From positions 1 to 62,639 of the forward strand of contig JAFRQF010000009.1 in the NCBI GenBank assembly GCA_017428765.1: a stretch of DNA of 62,639 nucleotides, written 5' to 3'. This stretch comes from Erysipelotrichaceae bacterium (GTDB lineage Bacteria; Bacillota_I; Bacilli_A; Erysipelotrichales; Erysipelotrichaceae). The translations under genes were made by a program, and so were the position numbers. Of this stretch, positions 7,989 through 19,877 are shown piece by piece. The first letter of the stretch is position 1; every line of letters starts with the position of its first letter. The notes under the pieces are model-generated. The model ran no database searches. It saw only the letters and a list, made by a program, of their open reading frames with translations, and was not told the origin of the DNA.

Positions 7989-8789
7989 TTAAGCAGCTAC
8001 TGCCTGGCCTTCAGCCTTATTGTCCTCATCTTCATCGTCATCTTTCTTTTTGTTTCTAGTCAGATAAGCGATCAAGAAGTTAGCTAACAGGATGAGCACC
8101 ATTGCCAGCGTGTACTTATCAGTCCAGATCATCTTATTTCTCATATCTTCTGTGAGAATGAAGAAGATCACGGATCCGATCGCAGGAATCAGACCTAAGA
8201 ACTTCGATTTCTTTCTCTTGTTCTCATCGTCTTCTTCCTCTTCTTCGCCTTCAGGAGCAACGTTTCTTGTAACGTTTGCTTCTTCAGCGCTAGCCTCTTC
8301 CTCATCATCATCCTCCTTCTTTCTGAAGAATGTGATGATCATACCAGCTGCTGTCAGGACTGTACCAATAGATGATAACAGGTTGAGCAGTGCCCAGTAC
8401 TTCTCAGGTTCTGCTTCAGGAGTCGGGTCATCATCGATGATCTCAGGCTCTGGTGTAGGTTCCGGAGTAGGTGCCGGTTCTAGTGTAGGCTCTGGTTCCG
8501 GAGTAGGTTCCGGTTCCGGTGTCGGAGGAGTCGGAGGAGTTGGCGGTGTCGGTGGCTCTGGTTCAGGATCAGGTCCTGGTCCTGGAGGAGTCGGTGGCGT
8601 CGGGATCGGTATTGCTGTGAATGTAGCAGTATATGTTACATCACCAATCAGCACAATAATTGAATTTCTGGTATTCCTTCGTCCATCTTGCACCGATATC
8701 CGATTAAATCTCACATAACCGCATATGTGAGCTTTTTCAGTCTGGTATGGAATGGTTTGAAGCAGGAAATAACTTCGATTTCCCATCAT
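7989..8789 (-). pseudogene. C-terminal remnant of a Pro-rich cell-surface protein
   Basis: What can be seen: a short GDVTYTATF segment, typical of the end of repeat domains in Firmicute surface proteins; a Pro/Glu/Thr linker (about residues 63-125, PTPEPEPTPEPEPT-like); one hydrophobic helix (YWALLNLLSSIGTVLTAAGM); an acidic loop; and two more helices, SKFLGLIPAIGSVIFFILTE and TLAMVLILLANFLIAYLT. This three-helix tail is a recurrent membrane anchor of large gut-Firmicute adhesins. No signal peptide or extracellular repeat domain is present, and the first about 50 residues read like out-of-frame sequence, so the N-terminal bulk has been lost. The terminator is intact. The start is unknown. Confidence 0.7.
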
Positions 8790-9027
8790 TGTTCAACCCT
8801 AGTTTACTGAAACAGCCGCAACATTTGTGCAACATCAATATACTATTTATATAGTATAATAATCAGTCAAAATATTAAGATACTGTCGGTTTTTTAGCTA
8901 TTTTTATTGATTTTTTCATGAAAAACCGCAAATAATGGAACTGTCCGGAACGGATCGTCTGTTTTGACTGCTTTTACGTGCGAAAAGCGTCCGAAACAGT
9001 CTTTTTTCAGACGGATACAGTACATTT

Positions 9028-9056
9028 TTTACGGTTTCTGATCACTCGGCTATAAT
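9028..9056 (+). promoter_or_regulatory. Promoter of the YwaF-like gene
   Basis: TATAAT at 9051-9056 with a weak TTTACG -35 at 17 bases spacing. The ATG follows six bases after the -10 box and there is no Shine-Dalgarno sequence, so the message is probably leaderless. Confidence 0.55.
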
Positions 9057-9062
9057 TTGGGT

Positions 9063-9833
9063 ATGGGGATCACTTTTTCACATACGCCGCAATTATTCGG
9101 ATCCATGCATATCCTGGCACTTACAGTGATCATTATCGTGAATCTCATCTTTTTCTCATGTTTCAGAAGGAAGAATGAGAAAGATCTTTTGAAATACCTT
9201 CATATTTCAGGTCTTTTCATGATCCTTGCCGAAGCATTCAAGCAGTGGTTCTGTTTTTATTATGTTTTTGATCGCAAGATCAATCTGTGGTTCTTCCCAT
9301 GGCAGCTTTGTTCCATGGCGATGTACTGTTCTTTTCTCGTGACGTATTTCAAAAAGAAAGAGATGCAGAACGTTTTTCTTGTCTTTCTTGCCTCTTTTTC
9401 TCTGATCACCGATATCATCGCTTTGATCCTTCCTTATGACATGCTGCGGGACCAGATCCTTTTATTCATCCATTCCTTTGCCTACCATGGTCTGATCCTG
9501 ACACAGGCCCAGGCAGCATTATTGCTGTTGAAACAAAGAAAAAAGGCAAGCTTCTTGCCTTCCGTAAATCTGTTTTTATGTATGTGTCTGATCGCCGAGA
9601 TCATCAACGTGATCTGCCATCATATCTTTCATGATATCCATGTCGAACCCAATATGTTCTATATCACGCCTTATTATCCGACCACGCAGCCCGTCTTTCA
9701 TGAGATCGCTGTAAGATACGGCATATTTACAGGGATCATCATCTATCTTTTATGTATCGTTCTTATTTCCTTCCTTATATATAATATGGAAGAACATTTT
9801 TTCTTATCCCGCGATCACAATAATAAGCACTGA
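9063..9833 (+). CDS. YwaF/TMEM164-family integral membrane protein
   Basis: A polytopic membrane protein of about 256 residues with seven predicted helices. It shows family hallmarks in the AEAFKQWF and WFFPWQLCSMAMYCSF segments, matching the TIGR02206/YwaF group; the biochemical role is unknown. The ATG was preferred over a TTG two codons upstream because the TTG abuts the -10 box. Its 3' end overlaps the convergent membrane-protein gene by 30 bases. Confidence 0.8.
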   Translation: MGITFSHTPQLFGSMHILALTVIIIVNLIFFSCFRRKNEKDLLKYLHISGLFMILAEAFKQWFCFYYVFDRKINLWFFPWQLCSMAMYCSFLVTYFKKKEMQNVFLVFLASFSLITDIIALILPYDMLRDQILLFIHSFAYHGLILTQAQAALLLLKQRKKASFLPSVNLFLCMCLIAEIINVICHHIFHDIHVEPNMFYITPYYPTTQPVFHEIAVRYGIFTGIIIYLLCIVLISFLIYNMEEHFFLSRDHNNKH

Positions 9834-10343
9834 AACTGACGATATCACCAACATCAATGCAATAAACCATAAGATCGAAGTTTTTATGCCTTGTTTATGC
9901 ACATTGAAGAAGGCATAGGGACCTTGGATCTTTTTCTTATAGTTGAGATAAAACATCAAAGCACCATAAACAAGTGTGATCATTACCGGCAAAGACCAGA
10001 TATGGGTATGTTCCTCAAAGAAAACATAAGAAATGAAAGAAAATACCGGTGCTAAGATGTGCTGGAAAAAGGAATTCTCACTTATCAGCTGCCGCTTATA
10101 GCCATCGATCGGCCCCAATACCGCCACAACGACAAGAAACGTCAGAGTCAGCATGCATGTACTTGTATAACGTAGCAGTATCGCACCGCGCGGATCAAAC
10201 AGAAACAGAAGTGAAGAGATCAGAACCAGAAGATTGGCGATCTCCGTATAATAGACGAAAGTCTTAAGACCGTCTTTTTTCAATACGATATAAAATCCGG
10301 GGATCTCCGATAGAATGATCAGGATATTGAGTATTCTTGCCAT
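9804..10343 (-). CDS. Pr6Pr-like small integral membrane protein
   Basis: A 179-residue protein that is almost wholly hydrophobic, with about six transmembrane helices, starting MARILNILIILSEIPG. It resembles the Pr6Pr/FAR-17a-like membrane family; the assignment is tentative and the function unknown. It starts one base after the end of the upstream ZIP gene, so the two are probably cotranscribed. Its 3' end overlaps the convergent YwaF-like gene. Confidence 0.65.
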   Translation of the reverse strand: MARILNILIILSEIPGFYIVLKKDGLKTFVYYTEIANLLVLISSLLFLFDPRGAILLRYTSTCMLTLTFLVVVAVLGPIDGYKRQLISENSFFQHILAPVFSFISYVFFEEHTHIWSLPVMITLVYGALMFYLNYKKKIQGPYAFFNVHKQGIKTSILWFIALMLVISSVSVLIIVIAG

Positions 10344-10344
10344 A

Positions 10345-11127
10345 TTAAGAAAGGGTCACATCCAAAGCCATCATCAAAGTAAAACCTACGGTAAACAGAA
10401 GAACGCCCACATGAGAGTGTTCTCCCTGCGCCATCTCCGGGACCAATTCCTCCACGACGACATACATCATCGCACCTGCCGCAAAACTCAATAAATACGG
10501 CATATACGGCACCAGCAGTGATGAGGCAAAGATCGTAAGAAGCGAACCGATCGGTTCAACGACACCTGACAGTGTCCCCAACAGGAACGCCGAAGTCTTG
10601 GATTTGCCCTCCGCATGAAGAGGCATCGAAATGATGGCGCCTTCCGGGAAGTTCTGAATGGCGATACCTAAGGCCAGAGCAAGAGCTGCCGAAGCCGAGA
10701 TCGAGACCGTACCGTTGAGAAAACCCGCATAGACCACACCAACTGCCATGCCTTCCGGGATATTGTGAAGCGTCACCGCCAATACCATCATCGTCGTCCT
10801 GGCCAGTTTGGAAGCAGGACCTTCCGCTTCCTCGGAATTGATGTGCAAGTGCGGGATAATATGATCGAGCACCAGTAAAAACAGCACACCGATCCAGAAA
10901 CCGATGAACGCCGGTAAGAACGCAAGCCGCCCCATATCTTCACACTGTTCCATGGCCGGAACGATCAAAGACCAGATGGAGGCTGCCACCATGACTCCTG
11001 CCGCAAAACCGCTGAGAGCTCTCTCAACAGTGGAACTGAGCTTGTTTTTCATGAAAAGCACACAGCCTGCCCCGGCCGTCGTTCCTAAAAACGGTATCAG
11101 TAAGCCTGTGATCACTTCTTTGTTCAT
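10345..11127 (-). CDS. ZIP-family divalent metal transporter
   Basis: Membrane importer of Zn2+ and related ions. Eight predicted helices; the signature metal-binding helices carry HNIPEG (about residue 143) and NFPEG (about 170), and a His-containing loop (HLHIN) precedes them. It is 260 residues, the normal size for ZupT/GufA types. The start was set at ATG 11127 because GGAGG lies five to six bases upstream; an upstream in-frame ATG would put that ribosome binding site inside the gene. A TATAAT lies in the upstream 50 bases. It forms a unit with the downstream Pr6Pr-like gene. Confidence 0.92.
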   Translation of the reverse strand: MNKEVITGLLIPFLGTTAGAGCVLFMKNKLSSTVERALSGFAAGVMVAASIWSLIVPAMEQCEDMGRLAFLPAFIGFWIGVLFLLVLDHIIPHLHINSEEAEGPASKLARTTMMVLAVTLHNIPEGMAVGVVYAGFLNGTVSISASAALALALGIAIQNFPEGAIISMPLHAEGKSKTSAFLLGTLSGVVEPIGSLLTIFASSLLVPYMPYLLSFAAGAMMYVVVEELVPEMAQGEHSHVGVLLFTVGFTLMMALDVTLS

Positions 11128-11273
11128 ATCCCACCTCCGGATCATTTCTTATAGAAAATCATTATATGAGGTTCTACATCTTCATTCTACTCTTATCATC
11201 TTCCGGATATGACAGGACAGATCATGACTTTCAGCCATTACAGCTTATCTCTGCATCACAAAACATACAGGTC

Positions 11274-11522
11274 TCAGAAAAACCACTTCTTTTTCTGTAC
11301 TTCTTCCACGGAAACATCTTTCAGTTCATAGCCGGTCTTTGCGATCGCGTCTTTCAAAACATTTTCATCCGGCAATGTCTCCGATTCAAAAGTCGAGATC
11401 CCCTTCGCATGGGAAGAAGAGACTTTCTTAGCATCCTTCACGTTCTTCCGTATGACATCATTGATGTGTGCCTCGCACATCCCACACATCATGCCGTCGA
11501 TCTTCAATGTCGTCTTATACAT
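11274..11522 (-). CDS. HMA-domain heavy-metal-binding protein (copper-chaperone-like)
   Basis: An 82-residue single-domain protein with the metal-binding GMMCGMC motif near residue 10, as in CopZ/MerP-type chaperones that hand Cu(I) or another soft metal to a transporter. No P-type ATPase or CsoR/CopY lies next to it. An 18-bp inverted repeat overlaps the transcription start region, so expression is probably metal- or repressor-controlled. GGAGGG precedes the ATG. Confidence 0.85.
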   Translation of the reverse strand: MYKTTLKIDGMMCGMCEAHINDVIRKNVKDAKKVSSSHAKGISTFESETLPDENVLKDAIAKTGYELKDVSVEEVQKKKWFF

Positions 11523-11533
11523 ATATACCCTCC

Positions 11534-11551
11534 AGTTAGTTTTTGCTAACT
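11534..11551. promoter_or_regulatory. Inverted-repeat operator at the HMA gene
   Basis: AGTTAG-N6-CTAACT lies between a TATACT -10 box (11555-11560, minus strand) and the ribosome binding site, i.e. at about +1. It resembles DtxR/MntR-type metal regulator sites more than CsoR or CopY boxes. The regulator assignment is inference. Confidence 0.55.
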
Positions 11552-11645
11552 AAAGTATACTGCATTTTTTTTGTTTTCTTCTCATTTTGTTCTGTACAGT
11601 TTGAACAAACGAAAAAGGATCATGTTTACACACGATCCCTCCTGT

Positions 11646-11978
11646 TTACTTTCTGATGAATGACTGATCCTTTGCGGAAACTCCCTGTTCGTCTTCCACA
11701 TAACGGTTGACTTCCATATGAAGATCATATTTGTTTCTTAAGTCCGCAATGGTCTTCATCATCTCTGAAGCATGATGCTTATCGATCGCCTCCTGATCCT
11801 TCCACGCGTCGATCAGCAAGACCGTTTCCGGATCCTCAAGAGAAACGTAATACTCATAACGAAGATTCCCTTCTTCGTTGCGGATCTTTTCCACCGTTCC
11901 GCTTTCCATCATTTCCCGGGCGAACTTCTTCGCACTTCCATTTACACCCTTGTAACGCAGATTGACTGTAATGCTCAT
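11646..11978 (-). CDS. Antibiotic biosynthesis monooxygenase (ABM)-domain protein
   Basis: A 110-residue ferredoxin-like ABM/quinol-monooxygenase-type protein, with the family pattern from ITVNLRYKG through YEYYVSLEDPETVLLIDAWKD (split here at SLEDPE) to HH...M. Such proteins are small dimeric oxygenases or haem-binding proteins; substrate unknown. GGAGGA lies upstream of the ATG. It follows butyrate kinase by 18 bases and is probably cotranscribed. Confidence 0.82.
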   Translation of the reverse strand: MSITVNLRYKGVNGSAKKFAREMMESGTVEKIRNEEGNLRYEYYVSLEDPETVLLIDAWKDQEAIDKHHASEMMKTIADLRNKYDLHMEVNRYVEDEQGVSAKDQSFIRK

Positions 11979-11996
11979 AAACTGTCCTCCATATGT

Positions 11997-13097
11997 TCAA
12001 TCCTTCAGGAATTCAAAACCTTCAAAGACCGGCTTCCCCTCATATTTCAAGATCTGCCTTTCGCCTTTAAGCGCCTTAAAGACCTCCGATGCCAGAGCCT
12101 CCTGTTCCAGTTCTCCCGGATAGGAATAGATCTCACCGATCCAGGAACAGCTCTCTTTGATCTTTTCAAAGATGTCATCATAGATCATCAGACCGCCTGT
12201 TAACAGGATCCCATCGACATGGCCTTTGAGTGTCACGGCCATCGCACCGATCTGCTTGCAGATATCATAGATCATCGACTCATAGATGAGACTTGCCTTC
12301 TCATCTTTATTTTGAACCAGTTCATAGATCTTCTTGAAATCGGAAGTACCGAAATATGACACGAAACCGCCGGCTCTGGAACACATATCCCTTACGGCCT
12401 TGGTACCTCTTGTATCGATATAATCCAATAACGGCAGAACGGGCACAGACCCGATTCGGGTCGGGGTGAACGCCCCATCGCCGCCACTTCCCACATTGCC
12501 ATCGATCATCCTTCCGTTATGGTGGGCATGGACCGTGATCCCGCCATCGATATGGGCGACGATCAGATCGCTTTCTTCATAGTTCATGCCATGCAAGGCA
12601 CAATGCTTTCTGGCGACCGCCTTCTGGTTGAGGACGTGGGCCTGCGCATTGCGGTAAACGCCTTTGATGCCGGTGATCCTGGCAACATCGATGAGCTCAT
12701 CCACATTGGTCGGGTCCATCGTGTATGCCTTCTTTCCATACTCTTTTGCCAGATCATGCGCCAGCATCACGCCGAGCTTTGCCGGATGTTCACTGCCTCC
12801 TCTGGCAAATTTCGTATCCTCATACAGCCTTTCATCGATCTCCATGACCCCGGACTTACAGGGATAGGCACTTCCGCCTCTTCCGACAAAGACATCGATG
12901 TCTTCCAACCGGCAATGGTTCTCTTTTAAAAATGTCTCAATGACGCTTCTTCTGAACGGCATCTGGCCGTTCACATGAGGATATTTCAATAATTCCGGTG
13001 CATCGTGAAAATAAGAATCCTCTGCGATCCTTCTTTCATCTTCATAAATGCTTAATTTGGTCGAAGTCGACCCCGGGTTGATGATCAGCAGTTTCAT
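11997..13097 (-). CDS. buk: Butyrate kinase
   Basis: ASKHA-fold acyl kinase that converts butyryl phosphate and ADP to butyrate and ATP. The N-terminal INPGSTSTKL phosphate motif, FVGRGG, the AHIDGG segment and GSGGDGAFTPTR are characteristic of butyrate/branched-chain acid kinases. At 366 residues it has normal length. The phosphotransbutyrylase gene (ptb), usually adjacent, is absent here; the neighbour is an ABM protein. So either ptb is elsewhere, or the enzyme works with another acyl phosphate. Confidence 0.93.
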   Translation of the reverse strand: MKLLIINPGSTSTKLSIYEDERRIAEDSYFHDAPELLKYPHVNGQMPFRRSVIETFLKENHCRLEDIDVFVGRGGSAYPCKSGVMEIDERLYEDTKFARGGSEHPAKLGVMLAHDLAKEYGKKAYTMDPTNVDELIDVARITGIKGVYRNAQAHVLNQKAVARKHCALHGMNYEESDLIVAHIDGGITVHAHHNGRMIDGNVGSGGDGAFTPTRIGSVPVLPLLDYIDTRGTKAVRDMCSRAGGFVSYFGTSDFKKIYELVQNKDEKASLIYESMIYDICKQIGAMAVTLKGHVDGILLTGGLMIYDDIFEKIKESCSWIGEIYSYPGELEQEALASEVFKALKGERQILKYEGKPVFEGFEFLKD

Positions 13098-13185
13098 ACA
13101 TGAATTAGTTTATCATCAAAGAAAGCCGATGCCTTTACCTTTTTACTTTTATTTTCAAACTTAGATAGTTAAAAAGCTAAAATAA

Positions 13186-13210
13186 AAAGCCCATGGACTT
13201 CATGGACTTT
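13186..13210 (-). terminator. Terminator of the nitroreductase gene
   Basis: Stem AAAGTCCATG / CATGGGCTTT (one G-T pair) with a 5-base loop and a T-rich tail on the minus strand. Confidence 0.85.
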
Positions 13211-13218
13211 GAAAGACA

Positions 13219-13731
13219 TTATTTTACCGTCACATCCCGATCAAAATCGATGTTATGCGGGACCTTTTCGGTATCCGCATGACCGACAGCGATCGCGATC
13301 TTATAGGAATAGCCCTGCGGGATACATAAGAGCTTATCATATTCTTCCTTCTTCTTTCCGCAGACGACCTTCTTCATGCAGCCAAGGATCACGCTTCCAA
13401 GACCCAGTGCCTTCGCTGCCAGATGCATGTTTTCCACCGCGATGCCCGCATCGATATCGTTCCAGCCAAACTCATCCATCGCCGAAAGATAGAAAGTGAT
13501 CGGCGCATCGTAATAGAAATTGACGACCGCTTCCGGATTGAGGTCCTTCTGTATCATCGCCTGGACAGGATCGTCTTTTTTCACTACCGTAATATGGATC
13601 TCCTGCTTATTGGTAGCGGTCGGAGCCTTGAGGCCGGCAGTTGCGACACATCTGATCTCCTCTTCGCTTAAAGGTTCATCCGTATATTTCCTGATCGAAC
13701 TTCTGTTTTCCATGACATCAAAAAATTCCAT
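13219..13731 (-). CDS. Nitroreductase-family flavoprotein
   Basis: A 170-residue FMN-dependent oxidoreductase of the nitroreductase superfamily. The N-terminal NRSSIRKYTDEPLS motif binds FMN phosphate, LKAPTATNKQ follows, and the GLGSVILG segment lies near residue 110. Substrates of such proteins (quinones, nitroaromatics) cannot be told from sequence. GGGAGGAAT precedes the ATG. It is monocistronic with its own terminator. Confidence 0.92.
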   Translation of the reverse strand: MEFFDVMENRSSIRKYTDEPLSEEEIRCVATAGLKAPTATNKQEIHITVVKKDDPVQAMIQKDLNPEAVVNFYYDAPITFYLSAMDEFGWNDIDAGIAVENMHLAAKALGLGSVILGCMKKVVCGKKKEEYDKLLCIPQGYSYKIAIAVGHADTEKVPHNIDFDRDVTVK

Positions 13732-13801
13732 GATAATTCCTCCCGTATCTGACTAAATTATAACAATTCCTCTCTTTTTCAAGTTTCCGCACGCTCAAAA
13801 A

Positions 13802-13821
13802 AGGCCTTCCGAAGAAAGCCT
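13802..13821 (-). terminator. Terminator of the PTS/glycosidase operon
   Basis: Stem AGGCTTTC / GAAGGCCT around a TTCG tetraloop, with a T6 run on the minus strand, just after the last gene of the operon. Confidence 0.92.
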
Positions 13822-13827
13822 GAATCA

Positions 13828-14643
13828 CTATCTGCTGGAATCTCTTTTTACCAGTGAGACTTCGATGGTATTGGTATCACACGCCTCTTTTCCATCGATC
13901 TGATCCAACATCACTTCCACCGCCTTATAGGCGATATCCTTGAAGTTTCGGTCGATCGATGTGATCGAAGGAGAAGACAAGGTGGAATACGGCGTATTGT
14001 CAAAGGAGATCAGTCTGACATCTTCCGGTGCATAATAGCCTAACTCTCCGATTGCCTTCATGACGGCAAATGCCGAACGGTCGGAAGATGTGATGATGGC
14101 ATCGATCTTTCTTCCTTCGGATAATTGTTCCATGATGATATCACGGGTCTCTTCCTGAGAAGATCTTAAGCCCTTGCGGTATAAGACATGGGACTCTTCG
14201 ATGCCATGTTCCTTCAAAGCAGCCAGATAGCCGTTGACTCTCGGTGATTCCTTATGTTCGGCGATATAGCCCGGTAACAGTAAGATGTTCTTACAGCCTT
14301 TTTCGATGAGATATTCCGTCGCCTCCTTCATGGCTGCTTCATCGTCATTTCCCACCCAGGGGATCTTCCTGGAAGAAGAAGGCTTTCTGTCGACAAAGAC
14401 CAATGGATAGTCTTGAGGAAGCAGATCTTCACTTAATTCACTCAAGCCCGAGACATCGATGATGCCTGCACAGATCGAAGAAAGACTTTGAAGATATTCC
14501 TTCTCCCGTTTCACATCGTTATGGCAATCCGCAATGAATAGGCGGAAGCCTTTTTCGGATAAGGAACGCTCCGTAAAATGTGCCAGAGAAGAAAAGAAAG
14601 AATTGTCACAGTTTGGCACGATCATGCCGATGAGATCTTTCAT
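13828..14643 (-). CDS. LacI-type sugar-binding protein lacking the DNA-binding domain
   Basis: Its 271 residues align with the effector-binding half of LacI regulators: GMIVPNCDNSFFSSLA near the N-terminus, then a YLIEKGCKNILLL segment and VRLISFDNTP. The roughly 60-residue HTH headpiece is missing. The sequence upstream is the end of the epimerase gene in another frame and the ATGA overlap fixes the start, so the loss is not a mis-called start. There is no signal peptide, so it is cytoplasmic. It is the last gene of the PTS operon. It could heterodimerise with the LacI regulator at 19878, or act as a free sugar-phosphate sensor; both are inference. Confidence 0.85.
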   Translation of the reverse strand: MKDLIGMIVPNCDNSFFSSLAHFTERSLSEKGFRLFIADCHNDVKREKEYLQSLSSICAGIIDVSGLSELSEDLLPQDYPLVFVDRKPSSSRKIPWVGNDDEAAMKEATEYLIEKGCKNILLLPGYIAEHKESPRVNGYLAALKEHGIEESHVLYRKGLRSSQEETRDIIMEQLSEGRKIDAIITSSDRSAFAVMKAIGELGYYAPEDVRLISFDNTPYSTLSSPSITSIDRNFKDIAYKAVEVMLDQIDGKEACDTNTIEVSLVKRDSSR

Positions 14644-15299
14644 CCTTCATTCCTCCTTAAAGAATCGATCAGTTCCTTATATGTCTTTCCCTTACGGAAT
14701 AAGGCAGAGCTTCCTAAGATAAAACCGTCTGCACCCAGATTGGACAAGTCTTCGATGACCTCAGGGGAACAATGACCGTCGATCATGACCTTGAAGCCGT
14801 ATTCTTCTTTCAGTTTGACTAACTGCTCCACTTTCTTTCTTGTGAAGTCGATGAAGCCTTGTCCCGCAAATCCGGGATTGACTGTCATGACTAAGACATA
14901 ATCACATAAGTTGAGTATCTCCGATATGGAGGCAACGGAAGTATCCGGATTTACGGCAATACCGGCATAAGCACCCATCTCCTTGATATGCGCTAATGTC
15001 TTGACGACATATCTTTCCGATTCCGGATGGATGTAGATGATATTGGCTCCCGCCTTGATGAACCAGTCCACTTTATTGGCAGGATTCTCCATCATCAGAT
15101 GACAGTCTAGGGGTTTGTCCGTATATCTTCTGATGGTTTCCACATCCATGACGCCCATCGTGAAGTTGGGTACGAAAGTCCCATCCATGATATCACAATG
15201 AAAGATATCCACACCTGCATCATCTAAGGCTCTTACTTCATCAGCGAGATGGCCATAATTGGCACACATCATGGAAGGACATAAAAGTCGTTTACTCAT
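14640..15299 (-). CDS. Ribulose-phosphate 3-epimerase family enzyme
   Basis: TIM-barrel epimerase of 219 residues. Active-site motifs are visible: CDIMDGTFVPNFTMG with the catalytic Asp, CHLMMENP, MTVNPGFAGQGF, and IDGH in the second half. It could act on ribulose-5-phosphate or, as the AlsE type, on allulose-6-phosphate; the operon context with RpiB and a 6-phospho-glycosidase makes a specialised sugar-phosphate role likely. It overlaps the following LacI-like gene by four bases and follows rpiB by 14. Confidence 0.92.
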   Translation of the reverse strand: MSKRLLCPSMMCANYGHLADEVRALDDAGVDIFHCDIMDGTFVPNFTMGVMDVETIRRYTDKPLDCHLMMENPANKVDWFIKAGANIIYIHPESERYVVKTLAHIKEMGAYAGIAVNPDTSVASISEILNLCDYVLVMTVNPGFAGQGFIDFTRKKVEQLVKLKEEYGFKVMIDGHCSPEVIEDLSNLGADGFILGSSALFRKGKTYKELIDSLRRNEG

Positions 15300-15313
15300 T
15301 CTGTATGTCCTTT

Positions 15314-15778
15314 CTACTCGTGAGCTGCTTTGAGGTCCTGTGTCTCTTCGATCTCATGGATCATATCGACTCTGATCTGATGTCTTCCGCCTTCATATTC
15401 TGCCTTTAGCCATTCATCTACGATCATCTTGGCCGTCTCGATACCGATGACTCTTGCGCCAAAGGCGATGATGTTGGAGTTGTTGTGCTGTTTGGATAAT
15501 TTAGCAGTATAAGGCTCCGAACATACACAGGCTCGAATACCTTTTACCTTATTGGCAGCTAAGGAGATACCTACACCTGTTCCACAGATGAGCACACCTC
15601 CATCTACTTCCTTATCAGCTACCATTCTGGCTACTTTATAACCAGATACAGGATAATTGAATCTCTCAGTAGAGTTTGTACCTACATCTATTACTTCATG
15701 TCCTAAGGATTCAAGATATTCCTTTATTTCTTTCTTCATGTCGACAGCGACATGATCGTTTCCGATGGCGAGTTTCAT
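15314..15778 (-). CDS. rpiB: RpiB/LacAB-family sugar-phosphate isomerase
   Basis: Aldose-ketose isomerase of 154 residues. Family motifs: GNDHVAVDMK at the start, NYP, and GVLICGTGVGISLAANKVKG around the catalytic Cys. It interconverts ribose-5-P with ribulose-5-P, or allose-6-P with allulose-6-P. AAGGAG lies upstream. It sits behind an intercistronic hairpin that separates it from the glycosidase gene, so it may be expressed at a different level. Confidence 0.93.
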   Translation of the reverse strand: MKLAIGNDHVAVDMKKEIKEYLESLGHEVIDVGTNSTERFNYPVSGYKVARMVADKEVDGGVLICGTGVGISLAANKVKGIRACVCSEPYTAKLSKQHNNSNIIAFGARVIGIETAKMIVDEWLKAEYEGGRHQIRVDMIHEIEETQDLKAAHE

Positions 15779-15803
15779 TGTCTGTTATTCTCCTTTTCAT
15801 ATA

Positions 15804-15838
15804 AAGAAAAGATCCGTATTTCAGAATGATCTTTTCTT
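15804..15838 (-). terminator. Intercistronic hairpin between glycosidase and rpiB
   Basis: 11-bp perfect stem AAGAAAAGATC / GATCTTTTCTT with a 13-base loop. It has no long T-run, so it may act as an mRNA-processing or stability element rather than a full terminator. Confidence 0.6.
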
Positions 15839-15862
15839 GGGTTTTGTGTTCTGTCTTTGATC

Positions 15863-18254
<2,392 letters not shown>

Positions 18255-18286
18255 AATTTTCTCCTAACTCTATTTTATAAGGAAAA

Positions 18287-18315
18287 CCGGCAAAAGGGGG
18301 ATTCACTTTTGCCGG
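18287..18315 (-). terminator. Hairpin after the EIIBC gene
   Basis: Stem CCGGCAAAAG / CTTTTGCCGG (minus-strand order) followed by TTTTCC. It is probably a partial terminator that lets transporter mRNA exceed that of the downstream enzymes. Confidence 0.75.
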
Positions 18316-18338
18316 CTCTCATCAAATGATAAGCAGAT

Positions 18339-19743
<1,405 letters not shown>

Positions 19744-19751
19744 ACATCTAT

Positions 19752-19780
19752 AAATTATCATCATAAAAACCCCATTTCAA
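19752..19780 (-). promoter_or_regulatory. Promoter of the PTS/glycosidase operon
   Basis: TTGAAA at 19775-19780 and TAATTT at 19752-19757 (minus strand) with a 17-base spacer, immediately upstream of operator O1. Confidence 0.6.
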
Positions 19781-19798
19781 TAGATTTTCAACAAAAAG

Positions 19799-19810
19799 TT
19801 AAACGTTTAA
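19799..19810. promoter_or_regulatory. LacI operator O2
   Basis: TTAAACGTTTAA, a perfect 12-bp palindrome with central CG, lying between the two divergent promoters. Similar half-sites (TTTAACC, TTTTAACC) follow at 19814-19831. It probably mediates repression of both directions by the adjacent LacI protein. Confidence 0.7.
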
Positions 19811-19840
19811 TCATTTAACCAACTTTTAACCAGAAAACCA

Positions 19841-19870
19841 TTGTATTTCTGCCTGTAAATCTCATATAAT
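19841..19870 (+). promoter_or_regulatory. Promoter of the lacI-type gene
   Basis: TTGTAT at 19841-19846 and TATAAT at 19865-19870, 18-base spacer. The ATG at 19878 is seven bases after the -10 box with no Shine-Dalgarno sequence, so the message is probably leaderless. Confidence 0.6.
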
Positions 19871-19877
19871 GCAAGTG

